This document shows positions 1 through 13,100 of a DNA stretch of 64,000 bases, in pieces (position 1 is the stretch's first letter; each line of letters opens with the position of its first letter). This stretch comes from Anisakis pegreffii. Lineage: Eukaryota; Nematoda; Chromadorea; Rhabditida; Anisakidae. The notes beneath the pieces were generated by a model. It was given only the letters and a program-made list of their open reading frames with translations, made no database searches and had not been told where the DNA came from. The DNA is taken from assembly GCA_035041965.1 (NCBI GenBank), contig JAPYMA010000908.1, forward strand, positions 1 through 64,000. Direction: 5' to 3'. The position numbers and the translations under genes were made by a program.

Positions 1-499
1 ATGAGAGTAACACATTTTCTGATGTTTATTTTACTTGGTTCAAAATTGACCTCACTTAGCTAGACTGTAGCCGTATTAAAAGCTCACTGAGCAAAGCTTT
101 GAAACGTCTTCACTGGATTTTCACCAGGAATTATCTTGAGTTGACGTACCATCTAGCAGATTTGGCACCGTTTGGGACTGAATGACCTTGATTTGGATCT
201 GACTTCAAGTTTTCTTAAATTCATTCAACTTCACGTGGACATGAACTGATCTGACCAGAATTAGGCATGCGATTCAGAGAAGTATACAGTCATTTGTGCA
301 CAACGCAACGGCAGTAACCTAGTAAACTCATAGCTGAGGAATAAGCTCTCTGAACTGGTCGCTGCATAGATGTAGACGTATCGCATAAGAGAGTAGTTAT
401 TTAGTTTGTTGCGGTAGGAAATGTAGCAGGCGTTGACAATAGTTGCACTGGCACATGAAATGAAGAAAAATATCCCTATAAAACTGAGTTTCACGAACG
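1..499. other. No gene seen; leads into tandem array
   Basis: I see no supportable coding exon, RNA gene or mobile-element end here. From about 420 the sequence begins to resemble the repeat units that follow. Confidence 0.5.
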
Positions 500-2800
500 T
501 AGGGTATGAATAGCCTTATGAAGCTAGCGGTAGGTCTGGAAAGTTCGCCTGGACCACTCACCTGTAGAGTCGAGTTGCTGACCGGTGACTCGAAGCACGT
601 CTTCTTTGTAGTGCTGTTTGGTAACAGCTGGAATAAAGTTCCAATGTTATCAAATGTGCTATGAGAAGAAATCTCTCAGGTGTTTGTGGTTACTCGCCGA
701 AGCTTATCTATTAGCTAGTGTCATGATGGCATTCATACACTTCTATGATAATATCCTTAATTCCCTTGCCAGTGCAGTTATCGTCAGTCATTAGTGCTGA
801 TGAGGTACTTGATAACTTTGAGAAATCCATTTAGATGAGAGGAGAGGCAATATAGGTTCTTCAGTTTTGTTGTGATAGCTACACTGGCATATCAATGTAA
901 GAAAAATATCCCTATAAAACTGAGTTTCATGAACGTAGGGTATGAATAGCCTTATGAAGCTAGCGGTAGGTCTGGAAAGTTCGCCTGGACCACTCACCTG
1001 TAGAGTCGAGTTGCTGACCGGTGACTCGAAGTCTCAGGTGTTTGTGGTTACTCGCCGAAGCTTATCTATTAGCTAGTGTCATGATGGCATTCATACAATT
1101 CTATGATGATATCCTTATGTCCCTTGCCAGTGTAGTTATCATTCATCACTAGTGCTACTAAGATACTAGATAACCTCATAGAATCCACTCGAATGGTCTA
1201 AAGTTATCGTATTGAAAATAACTTATGAGTTAGTTTCTGCGAGAGCTATCATCAGGTGTTGATAATGGCTGTACTGGCATATCAGATGAAGAAAATGTTC
1301 CCTAAAAATTGAGTTTCACTAACGTAGGGTATGAATCGCCTTATGAAGTTAGCGGTAGGTCTGGAAAGTTCGCCTGGACCACTCATCCAGTAGAGTCGAG
1401 TCGCTGACTGGTGACTCGAAGTCTCAGGTGTTTGTGGTTACTCGCCGAAGCTTATCTATTAGCTAGTGTCATGATGGCATTCATACACTTCTATGATAAT
1501 ATCCTTAATTCCCTTGCCAGTGCAGTTATCGTCAGTCATTAGTGCTGATGAGGTACTTGATAACATTGAGAAATCCATTTAGATGAGGGAAGAGGCAATA
1601 TAGGTTCTTCAGTTTTGTTGTGATAGCTACACTGGCATATCAATGTAAGAAAAATATCCCTATAAAACTGAGTATCATGAACGTAGGGTATGAATAGCCT
1701 TATGAAGCTAGCGGTAGGTCTGGAAAGTTCGCCTGGACTACTCACCTGTAGAGTCGAGTTGCTGACCGGTGACTCGAAGCACGTCTTCTTTGTAGTGCTG
1801 TTTGGTAACAGCTGGAATAAAGTTCCAATGTTATCAAATGTGCTATGAGAAGAAATCTCTCAGGTGTTTGTGGTTACTCGCCGAAGCTTATCTATTAGCT
1901 AGTGTCATGATGGCATTCATACAATTCTATGATGATATCCTTATGTCCCTTGCCAGTGTAGTTATCATTCATCACTAGTGCTACTATGATACTCGATAAC
2001 CTCATACAATCCACTCGAATGGTCTAAAGTTATCGTATTGAAAATAACTTATGAGTTAGTTTCTGTGAGAGCTATCTTCAGGTGTTGATAATGGCTGTGC
2101 TGGCATATCAGATGAAGAAAATGTTCCCTAAAAATTGAGTTTCACTAACGTAGGGTATGAATCGCCTTATGAAGTTAGCGGTAGGTCTGGAAAGTTCGCC
2201 TGGACCACTCATCCAGTAGAGTCGAGTCGCTGACTGGTGACTCGAAGTCTCAGGTGTTTGTGGTTACTCGCCGAAGCTTATCTATTAGCTAGTGTCATGA
2301 TGGCATTCATACAATTCTATGATGATATCCTCATGTCCCTTGCCAGTGCAGCTATTGTCCATCATTAGCGCTGATGAGGTACTTGATAACATTAAGAAAT
2401 CCATGTAAATGAGAGGAGAGGCAATATAGGTTCTTCAGTCTTGTTGTAGACGGTGAGCTACATTGGCATATCAAATGAAGAAAAATATCCCTATAAAACT
2501 GAGTTTCAAGAGCAGGGTATGAATTGCCTTATGAAGTTGGTAGGTCTGGAAAGTTCGCCTGGACCACTCATCTTGTAGAGTCCGAGCCTTGTAGTGCTGT
2601 TTGATAACAGCTGGAATAAGAAGTTCCAATGTTATCAAATGTGCTATGAGGAGAAATCTCTCAGATGTTTGTGGTTACTCGCCGAAGCTTATCTATTAGC
2701 TAGTGTCATGATGGCATTCATACACTTCTATGATGAAATCCTTATGTCCCTTGCCAGTGCAGTTATTGTCTATCATTGGTGCTAATAAGGTACTGGATAA
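500..2800. repeat. Degenerate long-unit tandem repeat array
   Basis: An anchor motif GGTAGGTCTGGAAAGTTCGC recurs six times, starting near 529, 965, 1354, 1713, 2180 and 2539. The spacings are 436, 389, 359, 467 and 359 bp, so a core of about 360 bp is present with or without an extra block that begins CACGTCTTCTTTGTAGTGC. Copies 2 and 4 lie 748 bp apart and are nearly identical over several hundred bases, which suggests a higher-order unit. Short open frames inside are duplicated with the repeat and do not look coding. This is probably a local satellite or a tandemly amplified element. Confidence 0.85.
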
Positions 2801-5500
2801 CTTTAAGAAGTCCATTCAAATGGAATTTGAAGTATTGTGGGTTCTTTAGTTTTTTAACGGTGAGATATTTACAATCCATCAAATTTGAGAGTTATCGCCT
2901 CTATTCTTAACAGTTGACCACCTCCGAGAGCTGATGTTCCTTGCCAGGGTTGAACTGGATGACTGCGGTTTGGGCTGTGCATAGAGGTTAGAACTTTCTC
3001 TTGACCGCTAGCACAAGTTGTTCTCAGGCTTGGAATGAGCTGATGTGTGTGTCCTCAATAAGGTGTTTCTGAGATAGCGTTTTTGGGGTAATATTGTGAA
3101 ATTTTCTCAACGTTTATAATTCGAACACTCAGATGATATCTTGAGGAATGGAAAGGCAGGTAGCATTCCTTGGATTGTTTAGACGGAGACAAGACCTCAG
3201 TCAAGTTTCACTTAACAATAGCTTTACTCGACCTCAAACTAATTTTGTGTTGAACCGATTTGAATTCAGCTCACTTGATTCTGTTTTGTTTTTAAAATAT
3301 TCGTTCAGAATTTGTCCATGTTACCTTGCTTTGGATTGTCCAATTAGATGTAAGCATTGAAATCTCGTGCTGATGTCAATATTTGTTTGATTGTTCTGTT
3401 GCTGTTGGTATTGTGAATACATTTGCATGAAATATATAGGCGTTGGATGTATGGGCATGAAATATGTTAATTTGATTACGTTAATTGTTGTTTATGTTAA
3501 TCTGTTTGATTGCTCTGATGCTGTTCGCTGTTGTTTACGTGTTTATTTTGTGTTGTTGTTGTGATTATTTCGTGCTTTCGTGCCTTCCTCACTTTGTTCA
3601 TCCGTTGTTGATCGTTACCGTGTTTTTTATGCTGTCGCGCCAGGCATAATGAGGGGAGGTATTACTAGGCATAATTTAGTGGCGTTTTATGATCGAGGCA
3701 GAGTCGGAAAATGCGTAGAGAACCTCGCAAAAACTATCCGGGTGCAATTCGACGTCACGTGATAGGGACAGGCTCATGTTTGAAGCTCTTGCCTGGACTT
3801 AAGCTCATAACTTTGCTGAGATTTGGATGAATTTGAGAGTAACAATGGTGCGTGGCGCGACAGCTGCATAAATATTTTTCCACGTGTTCCCACATATTAC
3901 ACCGAAATCGCCTGGAGGGATCAACGATTCGTCAGTACTTGGCGAGTTTAGGATTGTCATGGCAGCAACTGCTGTAGTTTTGTGACGATAGGTTTGAGTG
4001 AATTCAAATGCAGTATAAGTTCAAGTGCAAAGTCGATGTGAGATGGCGTTTTGAAAAGTTGTTTGTGCAAAACACTGTTAGCGATTAAGCAAAGTGTACT
4101 GAAATAAGTAACCATGAATTGAGGGACATTTCATACGAAAATCGCACACATGGCTTGTTTTGAGGAATATCACACATAACGCATATGTAACACGCAACTT
4201 GTTTTGCTATAGTTTCGTGCCGATAGGTTTGAGTGAATTCAAGTGCAGTATAGGTTCTAGTCTTAATGAGACAAATTTTAGTGAGAAAAAACTTTTGTGA
4301 GTTTGTGAAAGACATTTAGCATAGAATGGAATGGCAAAACAATACATCGAGTAGGGCATTGATGGTATGGCGTGTAATGCATGCTAGGGTAAATGTTACG
4401 ATGAGATCAGCAAGCTAGGGTGAGTATCACTGTTTGAAAATCAGTAATATGTACAGAAAAGGTTGCTGCCTCTGACTCATGTTCAACTTTTTTTTCTTCT
4501 GTGGAGAGCATGTGACTGCGAAAAAAACTGCATTTCCTTCCGACAGGCGTGAATCAGGCTGCGTATCGAACTCTTCAGCAGTGTTCAGTCAGCGCTTCTG
4601 AATGCTCCTCTTTCCTTCGATCAACTAAAAACTGAGTGAGGAAATTCGTGAATGTAACCACACAAGAACGGTGGCAACTGTAATCGTAGATTGTTCAGGC
4701 TGAATATCTCTTCGTCCTCTCTCTAGTAGGAGCCTTCGAAACCTCAGGTCACCCCATCCAGCAGCCAGTAAAAACACTATCACCACCACTTAATTAAGTT
4801 CAATGCTCACTGTATAAAATGGATATCAGAACAGCTAACTCGTTGGGAAGGTCTGATGTGAGGATACAAGTCTCTTGGGCATGATGTATTTGGTGCTCAT
4901 AGTCAATACAGTATAGGAACATACCGAAACAAGTGGATTTTTCATAAGAAGTTATATTTCGAGAGGATGAAATATTTGCTCGTCAGTATACGGTTTCTAG
5001 ATGTAACTATCTATAAGATAAGTATCAGATGCATCATGCTTATTTGCAAACAGGTAACTGAATTCCTAAACATGTTCCCTAAAGCTGGGCAACTGCATTG
5101 CGCCATCTATTCCTTATTTCACGTCTGATCCCTTCGTGGATCATCAACCAACGCATAGGTGCAGAAATTTATGGAGCATAAGTTTCAGGTGATTCATATG
5201 CCCAGTTCTGAGTACACTGCTCAGCTGGACAAGGTCCTTAGTGACATACAAACTGTCAATGTGCTCCAAGGAAATACTTAAGGCTGGATAAGTAAAGACA
5301 ACAATCTAAATACCTCGTGTTAAAATACATCCTCAGTTTTCCATGACAAATATTCAGCATTGTGATATCTGTATAAAATGGAACGTCGACCTCCTAAAAA
5401 GCATTCGTTTACTTCGATAAAGTTTTAAGAATTACAATTACAAAAGTTCAGTCTCAAGATTTACATGTTACGATTGCAATTTGCATTTTGATTTCGATCG
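2801..5500. other. Intergenic; one local repeat pair
   Basis: No convincing exon was found on either strand. A block of about 50 bp with the core GATAGGTTTGAGTGAATTCA occurs near 3987 and again near 4218, about 231 bp apart. The 3580-3760 stretch is richer in GC than its surroundings and has a short open frame, but no splice signals or family motif support it. Confidence 0.5.
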
Positions 5501-5528
5501 TCATTATTAATAAAATATTCATAATCCC

Positions 5529-5744
5529 TCAGTAATATTCATTATTCTCGTTGTCAGCAATATAATTACGATGTGTTTCGGAATATTTATTGTCGATTAT
5601 TAGATAGTGTGGGTGTGGTTGTGGGTAGTTCGATTTAGATCGAGTATTTAAGGATGCGAAACTTGGCACGTGTGAGCGATTTGTTTCCATTACTGCATTG
5701 TTGTTCTCATCATTTGGAGCCATACTGGTACTATTCCATTGCAA
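5529..5744 (-). CDS. Doubtful Asn-rich open frame (possible terminal exon)
   Basis: This minus-strand open frame has internal ATGs (first near 5723) and ends in TGA. It is rich in Asn, Ser, Pro and His and has no membrane segment, signal peptide or known motif. Its composition is more protein-like than most short frames nearby, but no clear acceptor lies upstream and I recognise no homology. It could be a small protein, a last exon or chance. Confidence 0.2.
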   Translation of the reverse strand: MQWNSTSMAPNDENNNAVMETNRSHVPSFASLNTRSKSNYPQPHPHYLIIDNKYSETHRNYIADNENNEYY

Positions 5745-6037
5745 ATTTAATAGCAGTAAACATTATTCTGTGATCTTTTGACTGGCAATAGCAAAATTCT
5801 GTCTGTTAAACGATCACATTCTTAAATCCTCATCACCATTCAGACATTCAAATGGTAACGAGCTCACATCTCTTATAAGTAAGTGATATATACTCGGGAA
5901 TATGCCAGTATTAATCATTTCTCGCACTTTCAAAACAAAGCTCCAGTACATCGCACACACTTTTGCTCACCTCAAAATGTTCGGATGTTTTCACGAGGGC
6001 CGATCGAGCCGTATCCTAATTGTTGTGCCATTTGCAG

Positions 6038-9000
6038 CAACAGACGTCAGGTATACCACGTTATGCATGGATTAAACTGACGCAATCGATCGCCAGTTTA
6101 CATGCAACCGTTGTGGCACTGATCGTTTTCGTCGTCATTTTTTGCGTAATCCAACTTATTTCTATCATTTATAAGATCTACGTATTGAGAAAGCATACAC
6201 GTCAGGTACTTCATCTCATTTCTTCCATCTGCTTCTTCATTTTCTCCCCATCAGAAGTTAAAATTTCAACTCGTTGATGACTTCAACCTTCCTCCTTCGC
6301 TGTCAAAATTTTTCAGAACTTTAATTGAACATTTGTGAATTTCATTTGAAAAGTTTTCAGCATAAATTAGAAAGATTGCACTTCGCAAGACTGCAAGCTG
6401 CACGGGCGCCATCAACGAAGCGTGGAAGAGGTAGACATTTAAGACGAGGTCGATCCACAAGCAGACACTCTGCACCTCATAAATCCGGTAGAAAACAATT
6501 CAGGTGCAATTCTTTCTTCACCTCGATATTTTCAGAAAATAATCGTTCTCATCAGCAATAATTACATCATCGTCGAAAGCAGGATACGGACCATTATTAT
6601 CATGAATTTTACTTTTGTGAGAGTGATGATAACTGAAATGGTAATGAGATCTTGATCGTCATCTTACCGATAAGTTTAATAATGATGGTGATGAAAATGA
6701 CGATGATAATATTTTGATAGCGATGACATTAGAGTGAATGTTGTCATGATAGCAATAATAATGATATTATCATTGATGAATAGATCCGGTGAACCGAGTA
6801 GAAAGGCTACACTTCGTCTATCATTGAGCCACGATGACGACCAGCCAAAATATTCAGCAAAAGGAGGGAGAGGCAAAAACGAGCGAGGTGATAACAAACG
6901 CGACAGGCAAAAATCACCATTAGATGATGATGGTTCATCGTTGTCGGTAATGTTTACGTGACTGGTTCGGGTACTATGTCAGGAGATAATAACTGATAAG
7001 TTATCTCAACTCTTGAATTCCGACCGATTGATGCAAACCTTCACGATTAATTAATCAAAATAATTGGGTTTGATCAAAACATTAAGTGATTGCTCCACAG
7101 ATACATGATCATATGATCACCTAGAAAGCGAAAGTGCTTTCGCCTTCTTGGTTCGTTAATTTCTAAAGTTTACAGTTACAAATCAATAGAGAATAATTTT
7201 GAAATTGAAGGGTGGAAGAGCCGTACAGATCGAATTACCACCAGGTGAACAAGCACAGGAAAGTGAAGATGTGGCACCGGAGAAGAAGGCAACTTTAGGG
7301 AAATGGGACGCGAAATGGCCCAGAAAATCCTCCTCATCATCATTGTCCAGCAGATCAGATTCAGCTGTTGGCTCAGCGTCATCTAAATGTCAGTTCGATG
7401 AGGATTTTATGTTTTGAGAGCCATAGCATGAGACTTAGCGGTTTATGTAGATGATTTTTCCTCGAACTGATCAACAATTTTGTCAGTTCCAAAATTTTCG
7501 GCTATTCCGAGGATCAACTATCGATCAAATCGATAGTTGATCCTGGAGTATGATAACTCAACTATTTCCACTGATTATCTTTGAACTGTCCAATCAAGAT
7601 ATAGGAGTAATGATGAAAAGCTTTAGAGAGCTCAAGATTCCAAAAAACATAAGAATTGTTTTCAGCTACTAATTCGGCATCCTCATCGAACACAGGTAAT
7701 GACAATCCCGTTTTAATGGCTCAAGACTCATTGATGATGGTGAACGATAAGAAGTTATTACCACTTGAAATTTCCGCTCAAGGTGAGTGAAGAACTATGT
7801 TTTGAATTGTTTCATCTGTCTTACATCGATGAACGCTATATGAAATTTGTTTCCCCTTTTTTCAACAACCTTCCAAATGCACTGATAAAATGATTTGTCC
7901 TGAACGATCAAGAGAGACTAAGGAAAATTTTGGTGAATGGTATGCAAAATAGCTTAGAAACTCGTCTTGAGGGTCGAGGAAATCATCCAGATCAAGAATT
8001 CAATCAGTTTCATAGGGCATTCACAAATGTTTTGTGAAATAATCAGAGAGAAATTTCGTCGCAAACGAATAATTCGCTCAGCATTAGACTTCATTCTCTT
8101 TCAGCTAATCTGCTCAAAGAGAACACAAACGGCAAAACTGCTCCTTACTCGGAACCGGCTGTAACAGCAAAAACAACCGATGATAACCTTTTTCAGACCG
8201 ATAAACAGGCTCCAAGTTGGTGATTCTGTAAATCCTTTAAAATCGCAAACCTCTGGCCACTTTTCTTCATTCTTTTGAAATGTCTTAACACTTTATGTGT
8301 TATTCATATAAATTCAGTTCCATACCTTCAGTTTAAATTTCAGTTTTCATTATTTTTTTCAGTTCAGCTCAAAACTGATGAAGGATCAACTGTTAGCACA
8401 AAGACGGCCGCAGAGAAACCACCAACCGTTGTTGAAATTCCTGGAACTGCGCTCACGCTGAGCACATCAGATGCGAGTACAGCTAAAGGTCAACATAAAG
8501 AAATATCAGGAATTATCTTACGACTTGCTCTCGAACATTTCAACTTTTGCTCTCGAATGCAAAATTGTAATCTGTGACTCGCAATTAAGGCTTCCAATTG
8601 ATCGACTGATCACATTGAGGAATATTTCGAGGCTGAAAATTACTAGCTAATCCAAATTTAACTACGTTGAAGTTGGACTGGCTCACTGGTAAGACTACGA
8701 AGAGTTTCTCCTATAAATACGCTCTCATGGTATTCTTGATATGTTGTGATTCAGGTATAATCATATTTTCAGAAAACACTGTGACAACGGCCAATCTAGG
8801 CACTCTTCCGGATGCTTCAAAACCGTCTGATCAATCGTCGAAATCCACCGATGACAGGTAGGTTTATAAGTGGCACTAAACTAATGGCTGTCAGGTTATC
8901 GTCGGCCAACGGGTCATAGAATATGGAGACATCGCTAATTCAGATTTATTAAATATTCAATTTTCCGATTGAGTTTAACTGATGTGCTTGACTGCTTTTG

Positions 9001-9144
9001 ATCACAATATGAAGTCTAATCGGTTCAGTGCATGTGCGCATTCCATGAATTTTTTCAAATTACAGTTCCAAAAAAGATGGCTCCACCAGCGGTGCCAAAG
9101 CACAAGTGCGTGGTAAAGTTCTTGAGCTTACAATCGGAGTTTAG
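6038..9144 (+). CDS. Orphan single-pass membrane protein with long disordered tail (5' end missing)
   Basis: Nine exons chain with matching phases: 6038-6205, 6361-6503, 6784-6946, 7229-7388, 7666-7782, 8105-8215, 8363-8488, 8773-8857 and 9066-9144 (TAG). They encode about 383 residues. The first visible exon holds one strong membrane span (ATVVALIVFVVIFCVIQLIS) followed by YKIYVLRKH. Exon 2 is very basic (KRGRGRHLRRGRSTSRH). The remaining exons are low-complexity, Asp/Ser/Thr/Lys-rich and probably disordered, ending in VRGKVLELTIGV. This suggests a type I or type III membrane protein with a long tail, by inference cytoplasmic. I recognise no family. The frame is closed just upstream of 6038 and has no ATG before the span, so at least one 5' exon is unassigned; an exon ending at the GTAAGT near 5878 is possible. 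The start of the fourth exon could also be 7211. An AATAAA lies 127 bp after the stop. Confidence 0.7.
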
Positions 9145-9270
9145 CTGCGGATTAAAGTGGGCTTATTGGTGGTGTGAAAATGGGCATAGGAAATCCATGA
9201 GGAGTTCTGTCAAATTTTCGTATTATCATAGTGGTTTTTTTCTTCGAATGAATATGATCTAATAATGTCA

Positions 9271-9276
9271 AATAAA
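9271..9276 (+). terminator. Poly(A) signal AATAAA for the 6.0-9.1 kb gene
   Basis: A canonical AATAAA lies 127 bp downstream of the TAG at 9142-9144, on the same strand. Confidence 0.5.
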
Positions 9277-9471
9277 TTCTTTTTGTTGCAAATGAATGAA
9301 GGATTCGTTGGAAAACGAATCTTATTTCATGCTTTCACATTCTTTGGAATATATTCTCGTAGAATGCAGAGGAAATCACTTTTTGACAGATGCGTTGATG
9401 TTGTTTCGTTCATTTTGTCTTCAATCAAATATTGCTTTGATGGATCGAAGAAAATCTTGGAAATTTGACGC

Positions 9472-9640
9472 ATTACGATCAGAAATAACTTCTTAGCGAC
9501 ATACAGTAACCCAAACAGGTTGAACATGAGTAGCAAATAGAATTAGTGATAGAAATGTTCGGCTCTACAAAAGTTTTTACAATCCCAAAGATGAAATTCT
9601 TCGATGTTAGTTGTTTTAGATCACAGTTGACGACTTAATC
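9472..9640 (-). pseudogene. Decayed copy of an exon of the 698-aa membrane protein gene
   Basis: This stretch matches 10530-10700 closely over about 170 bp, including exon 9 (10625-10526) of the adjacent gene and its upstream intron. The copy keeps the TAG|AGC acceptor, the frame and residues such as FLSLILFA. It then has one extra base (TATGTCGCT against TATTCGCT) that brings a stop into frame, so the membrane segment is broken. It lies downstream of the intact gene on the same strand and is best read as a partial tandem duplication that has decayed. A neighbouring frame at 9832-10068 (-) has some protein-like content and may be another remnant, but I cannot match it. Confidence 0.6.
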
Positions 9641-9803
9641 TTGAGTGCACTACAAGAAACCAAAAGACTTCTACTGCACTCAAGTCATACTGTGCGCAAT
9701 GGGTAGTTGACTATCTCTGTTTCCAACGCCACATTGTTATTCTTGCCGAGCCAACAGCCAGCATCTTCCGATCATTGAGACTCATTCGCAAGATCGGATC
9801 GAA

Positions 9804-9809
9804 ATTTAT
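9804..9809 (-). terminator. Candidate poly(A) signal for the 698-aa membrane protein gene
   Basis: TTTATT on the plus strand reads AATAAA on the minus strand, 386 bp beyond the stop codon at 10195. It is the nearest canonical hexamer I noticed on that strand. Confidence 0.3.
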
Positions 9810-10194
9810 TAAGCATTGCATGGTGTACAATCTACACATTACATCTTATGTTAGCAATAAGCAAACAACAAATAAAATAGGCGAAATTCGCAATTAAGAA
9901 ACTCGAATTTCTGCTATAAAAGTTTTGAAAATCTTCACAGAAACAATAAAATATTTGACCACAACTGTAGGAGATCACAGAGAGGGCACAGAAACGTTTG
10001 GCTGCCATCAAAAGTTGACGAGTAGGGACAACACTCTCTTGGAATAGTCTGCTCAGCTTAGCTCTCATAGAGCTTGATGCTGATCGAGAGTATTGAATCC
10101 ATATCTATACAGCCGGCAAGGAGACGTGTGCTCCAGGGGATGTTTCAACGAGAGTGAGAAGGGAATTTGAAAGAATCACTCGGGCAACTCAAGA

Positions 10195-13100
10195 TTATTC
10201 TTCAGTTTGCGGTTGCTCCTCTTTTTGTTCATCTGGTTGGAACTGAAGATGAACTTCGGGTTGTGGTAGGTGTTCGAATGCGTTCTGTGCCACTTGCGCA
10301 TAACCAGGCTCTTGTTCGGCAATCGCAGCCAACGGGTTATTGAAACCTTCGAATTGTGACATTGGCTCAACGAATATAGTGCCATTGACGAGTTCGATTA
10401 TGCGTATACAAAGCATAATCGTGACGAAATGAGCGCCCAATGCAGCCAACTCGACAGCGTTATGAAGACGCCAAGAGAAATTCGATGCTTCACCTAGAAA
10501 TTGAAGAAAATCTCGAAAATCACACTTTGACGCATCAAGATCAGAAATAATTTCTTAGCGAATACAATAATCCAAACAGGTTGAACATGAATAGCAAATA
10601 GAATTAGCGATAGAAATGTTTGGCTCTAGAAGAGTTTCTGCAATCCAAAAGATGTAATCTTCGATGTTAATTGTTTTAGATCACAGTTGACGACTTAACC
10701 TAGGGAAAAACATGGGAAATTTCGATTTCATTGGTCATATAGGTCATTGTATTGCACTGGATTAGAAATTGAAATTGTATGTTAGATGATTATACCAATA
10801 TTTCGATAGTCAAGCTGAGTTAAAACTTCCACAAATCGAACCGCATTCACCATCACCAACGAAACACAACTCAACGGATGATGTAACAGTGTCCAGCTAA
10901 TAGCTATCTTAAAATTACGATAACCTCCTCGTTATTTAATAGCATTATTGTATTGATCATTATTGTAATCATTATTTTGATTTTCATATACAACACCAAA
11001 TTTGAATTTTGTGATTATTCAATTAAAGTTTTTTGACGTATACCACTTCATAAATGTAATATACATTCGATACTTCAATGAAAATTCGGTGATTGATAAA
11101 ATTACTCAAATAGATTACACCGATAAATATAGATCAAATTAATAGAAGAGTCAGATCAAAGCTGAATGCACCTGATATAGTGGAACAATGATGAGTGTGG
11201 TACCAATTGAGGTATGATAAAGTGTTGAGAGCAATACAATGAGTGGATGACTTACACGAGTGGTTATAAACTCAACCACTGTACTCAAGAAGACAGCTGA
11301 ACCAGCCACTAAGAAAATAATTCCAATCCACTGAAATTTTCTTGGTGATCAATTGAGACAATGAATGATATTTTCAATTGTTGTGGTCAGTTATATTATA
11401 TCGTCATTACGATGAGACTTATCAATGGTATTACCGATGTTCGACCGTCATTATCAGAATATAATTGTCGTTACTATGACATAATCAGAAAAATTATCAT
11501 TGTAATAAACAGCTTTAGGTTTGTGATTATATATGGATCAACGTTTCAAATGCTTCTCAACGATACAAATTCACTGAATCTCACTAAGCTGGAGCAAAAA
11601 AGAGGTTTATTAGAATGTTCTATCGAAAAACCCCATTTTAGTATGAATTTTTACTTCTAGTCGACATTTGAAGCTGTTGATCTATGCATGAACATTCTAC
11701 TAAGTTTGCTCAAACTCAAACTTAAAGTTCTGTTTTGCTCAAACTTGATCTGATTCAATGAATTTCTGTCGTTGAAAAACATCTGAAAAGTTAATTTGCA
11801 CATAATCACAAACTCAAACAGTTGCTTGTCATAACGATAATTTGATGCACTCACCTGTATAATGCGTTCATATCGCTCGGCTTGTCTCGTTTGAAAACTC
11901 GACATATGTGGTAGAGCAGGTTTATAGGACTGTATGATGCGTAGAACAATGAAGAGAATAGCGCATGATGCCACCAAAATGAACATGTACAGAAGTGTTT
12001 CGAGGAAGTGCAGAGTGGCAGCCGAATGTGTCACTAAATGTGTGCATCGAGCAGCTCCGTGGAAGAACAGTTCACAGAGTTCTTCCGAGAAATATCCATT
12101 CCATGAGAGATAGTTGTATGAGACTAGCAAGAAACATGTGGATTGTATAGTCAGTAGCAATGAGGTGACTCTGAAAGAAACTTACGATTAGACGATAATT
12201 AAGATTATAGGCTAAAAATAATGACATTTGTTTGCTATTGAAGTGACTCAAAATAATGATATTGAGGTGATTCTGAAAGAGACGAATGGTAGACATTCGA
12301 AAATTTCTCAATCCTATTAAACAGTTATCATATGAAATCATAATCCAGCAATGAGGGCTTTGAATGCTGAAGCGAACAACCATTGAAAAAAGTCCGCAAT
12401 ATTATCGATAGAAAATGGCTCATTAGAAGTCAAAATTTGAATTCCCTTCTCAAAATTTGGATTGATTAAGTGATCGAATGTTTTAAATTTTTAGGATGAG
12501 TGACATTTTATTTGAAACATTTATACGATTAGAAGCAATCTGATGAAAACTCGTACAGTGCAGGCAAAATAAAATTGTTCGTCGGTGAGCGTGTGGATAA
12601 TAACATGAAAATGGCACTCATGAAAACCAGAAATGGTGTTTTTTGCTCGGTACCATGGAACATTCGATAGAACGCCTCAACACTCGCCGATATGATATCG
12701 ATTAACAATAGCACAACGGCTATACAACCCGCACAAACACCTGAAGCACATACTCAGTTACCGTACGTACTCTCAGATTCTCGTTCTAACATCGATACCG
12801 GAATTTTGTATGATCAGAGTCGGATTTTGTATGTCTAAAGCCGGATATTTCAAATTTTCGTTGAAATTCATATTCTGAGCTATCCCATTCAGTTAAAAGT
12901 TGATCGCAGCATTCTTTGGGAAAACTATAAGCATTTACTGATGCATTTTTAGAGATTTATTCGATTTCATCAGACCCAAAAGGGATCCGCAGTTCACAGA
13001 TCCAATGTGACGGCTAATTGGTCATCATGCAATAACAAATTTCAGATAAGAGTAAATCCATCCTCATAAATATAGCTTTTGAGATGTTTAAGTTTTGATA

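Noticed and set aside
791..1745. Two near-identical 68-codon minus-strand frames
   Set aside because: They are duplicated because the tandem repeat is duplicated; no start context or homology.
12072..12383. Alternative 103-codon frame across exon 7 of the 698-aa gene
   Set aside because: It stops inside exon 7, and the other frame gives the long in-phase chain with clear membrane spans. The similar acceptors at 12170 and about 12274 look like a local duplication.
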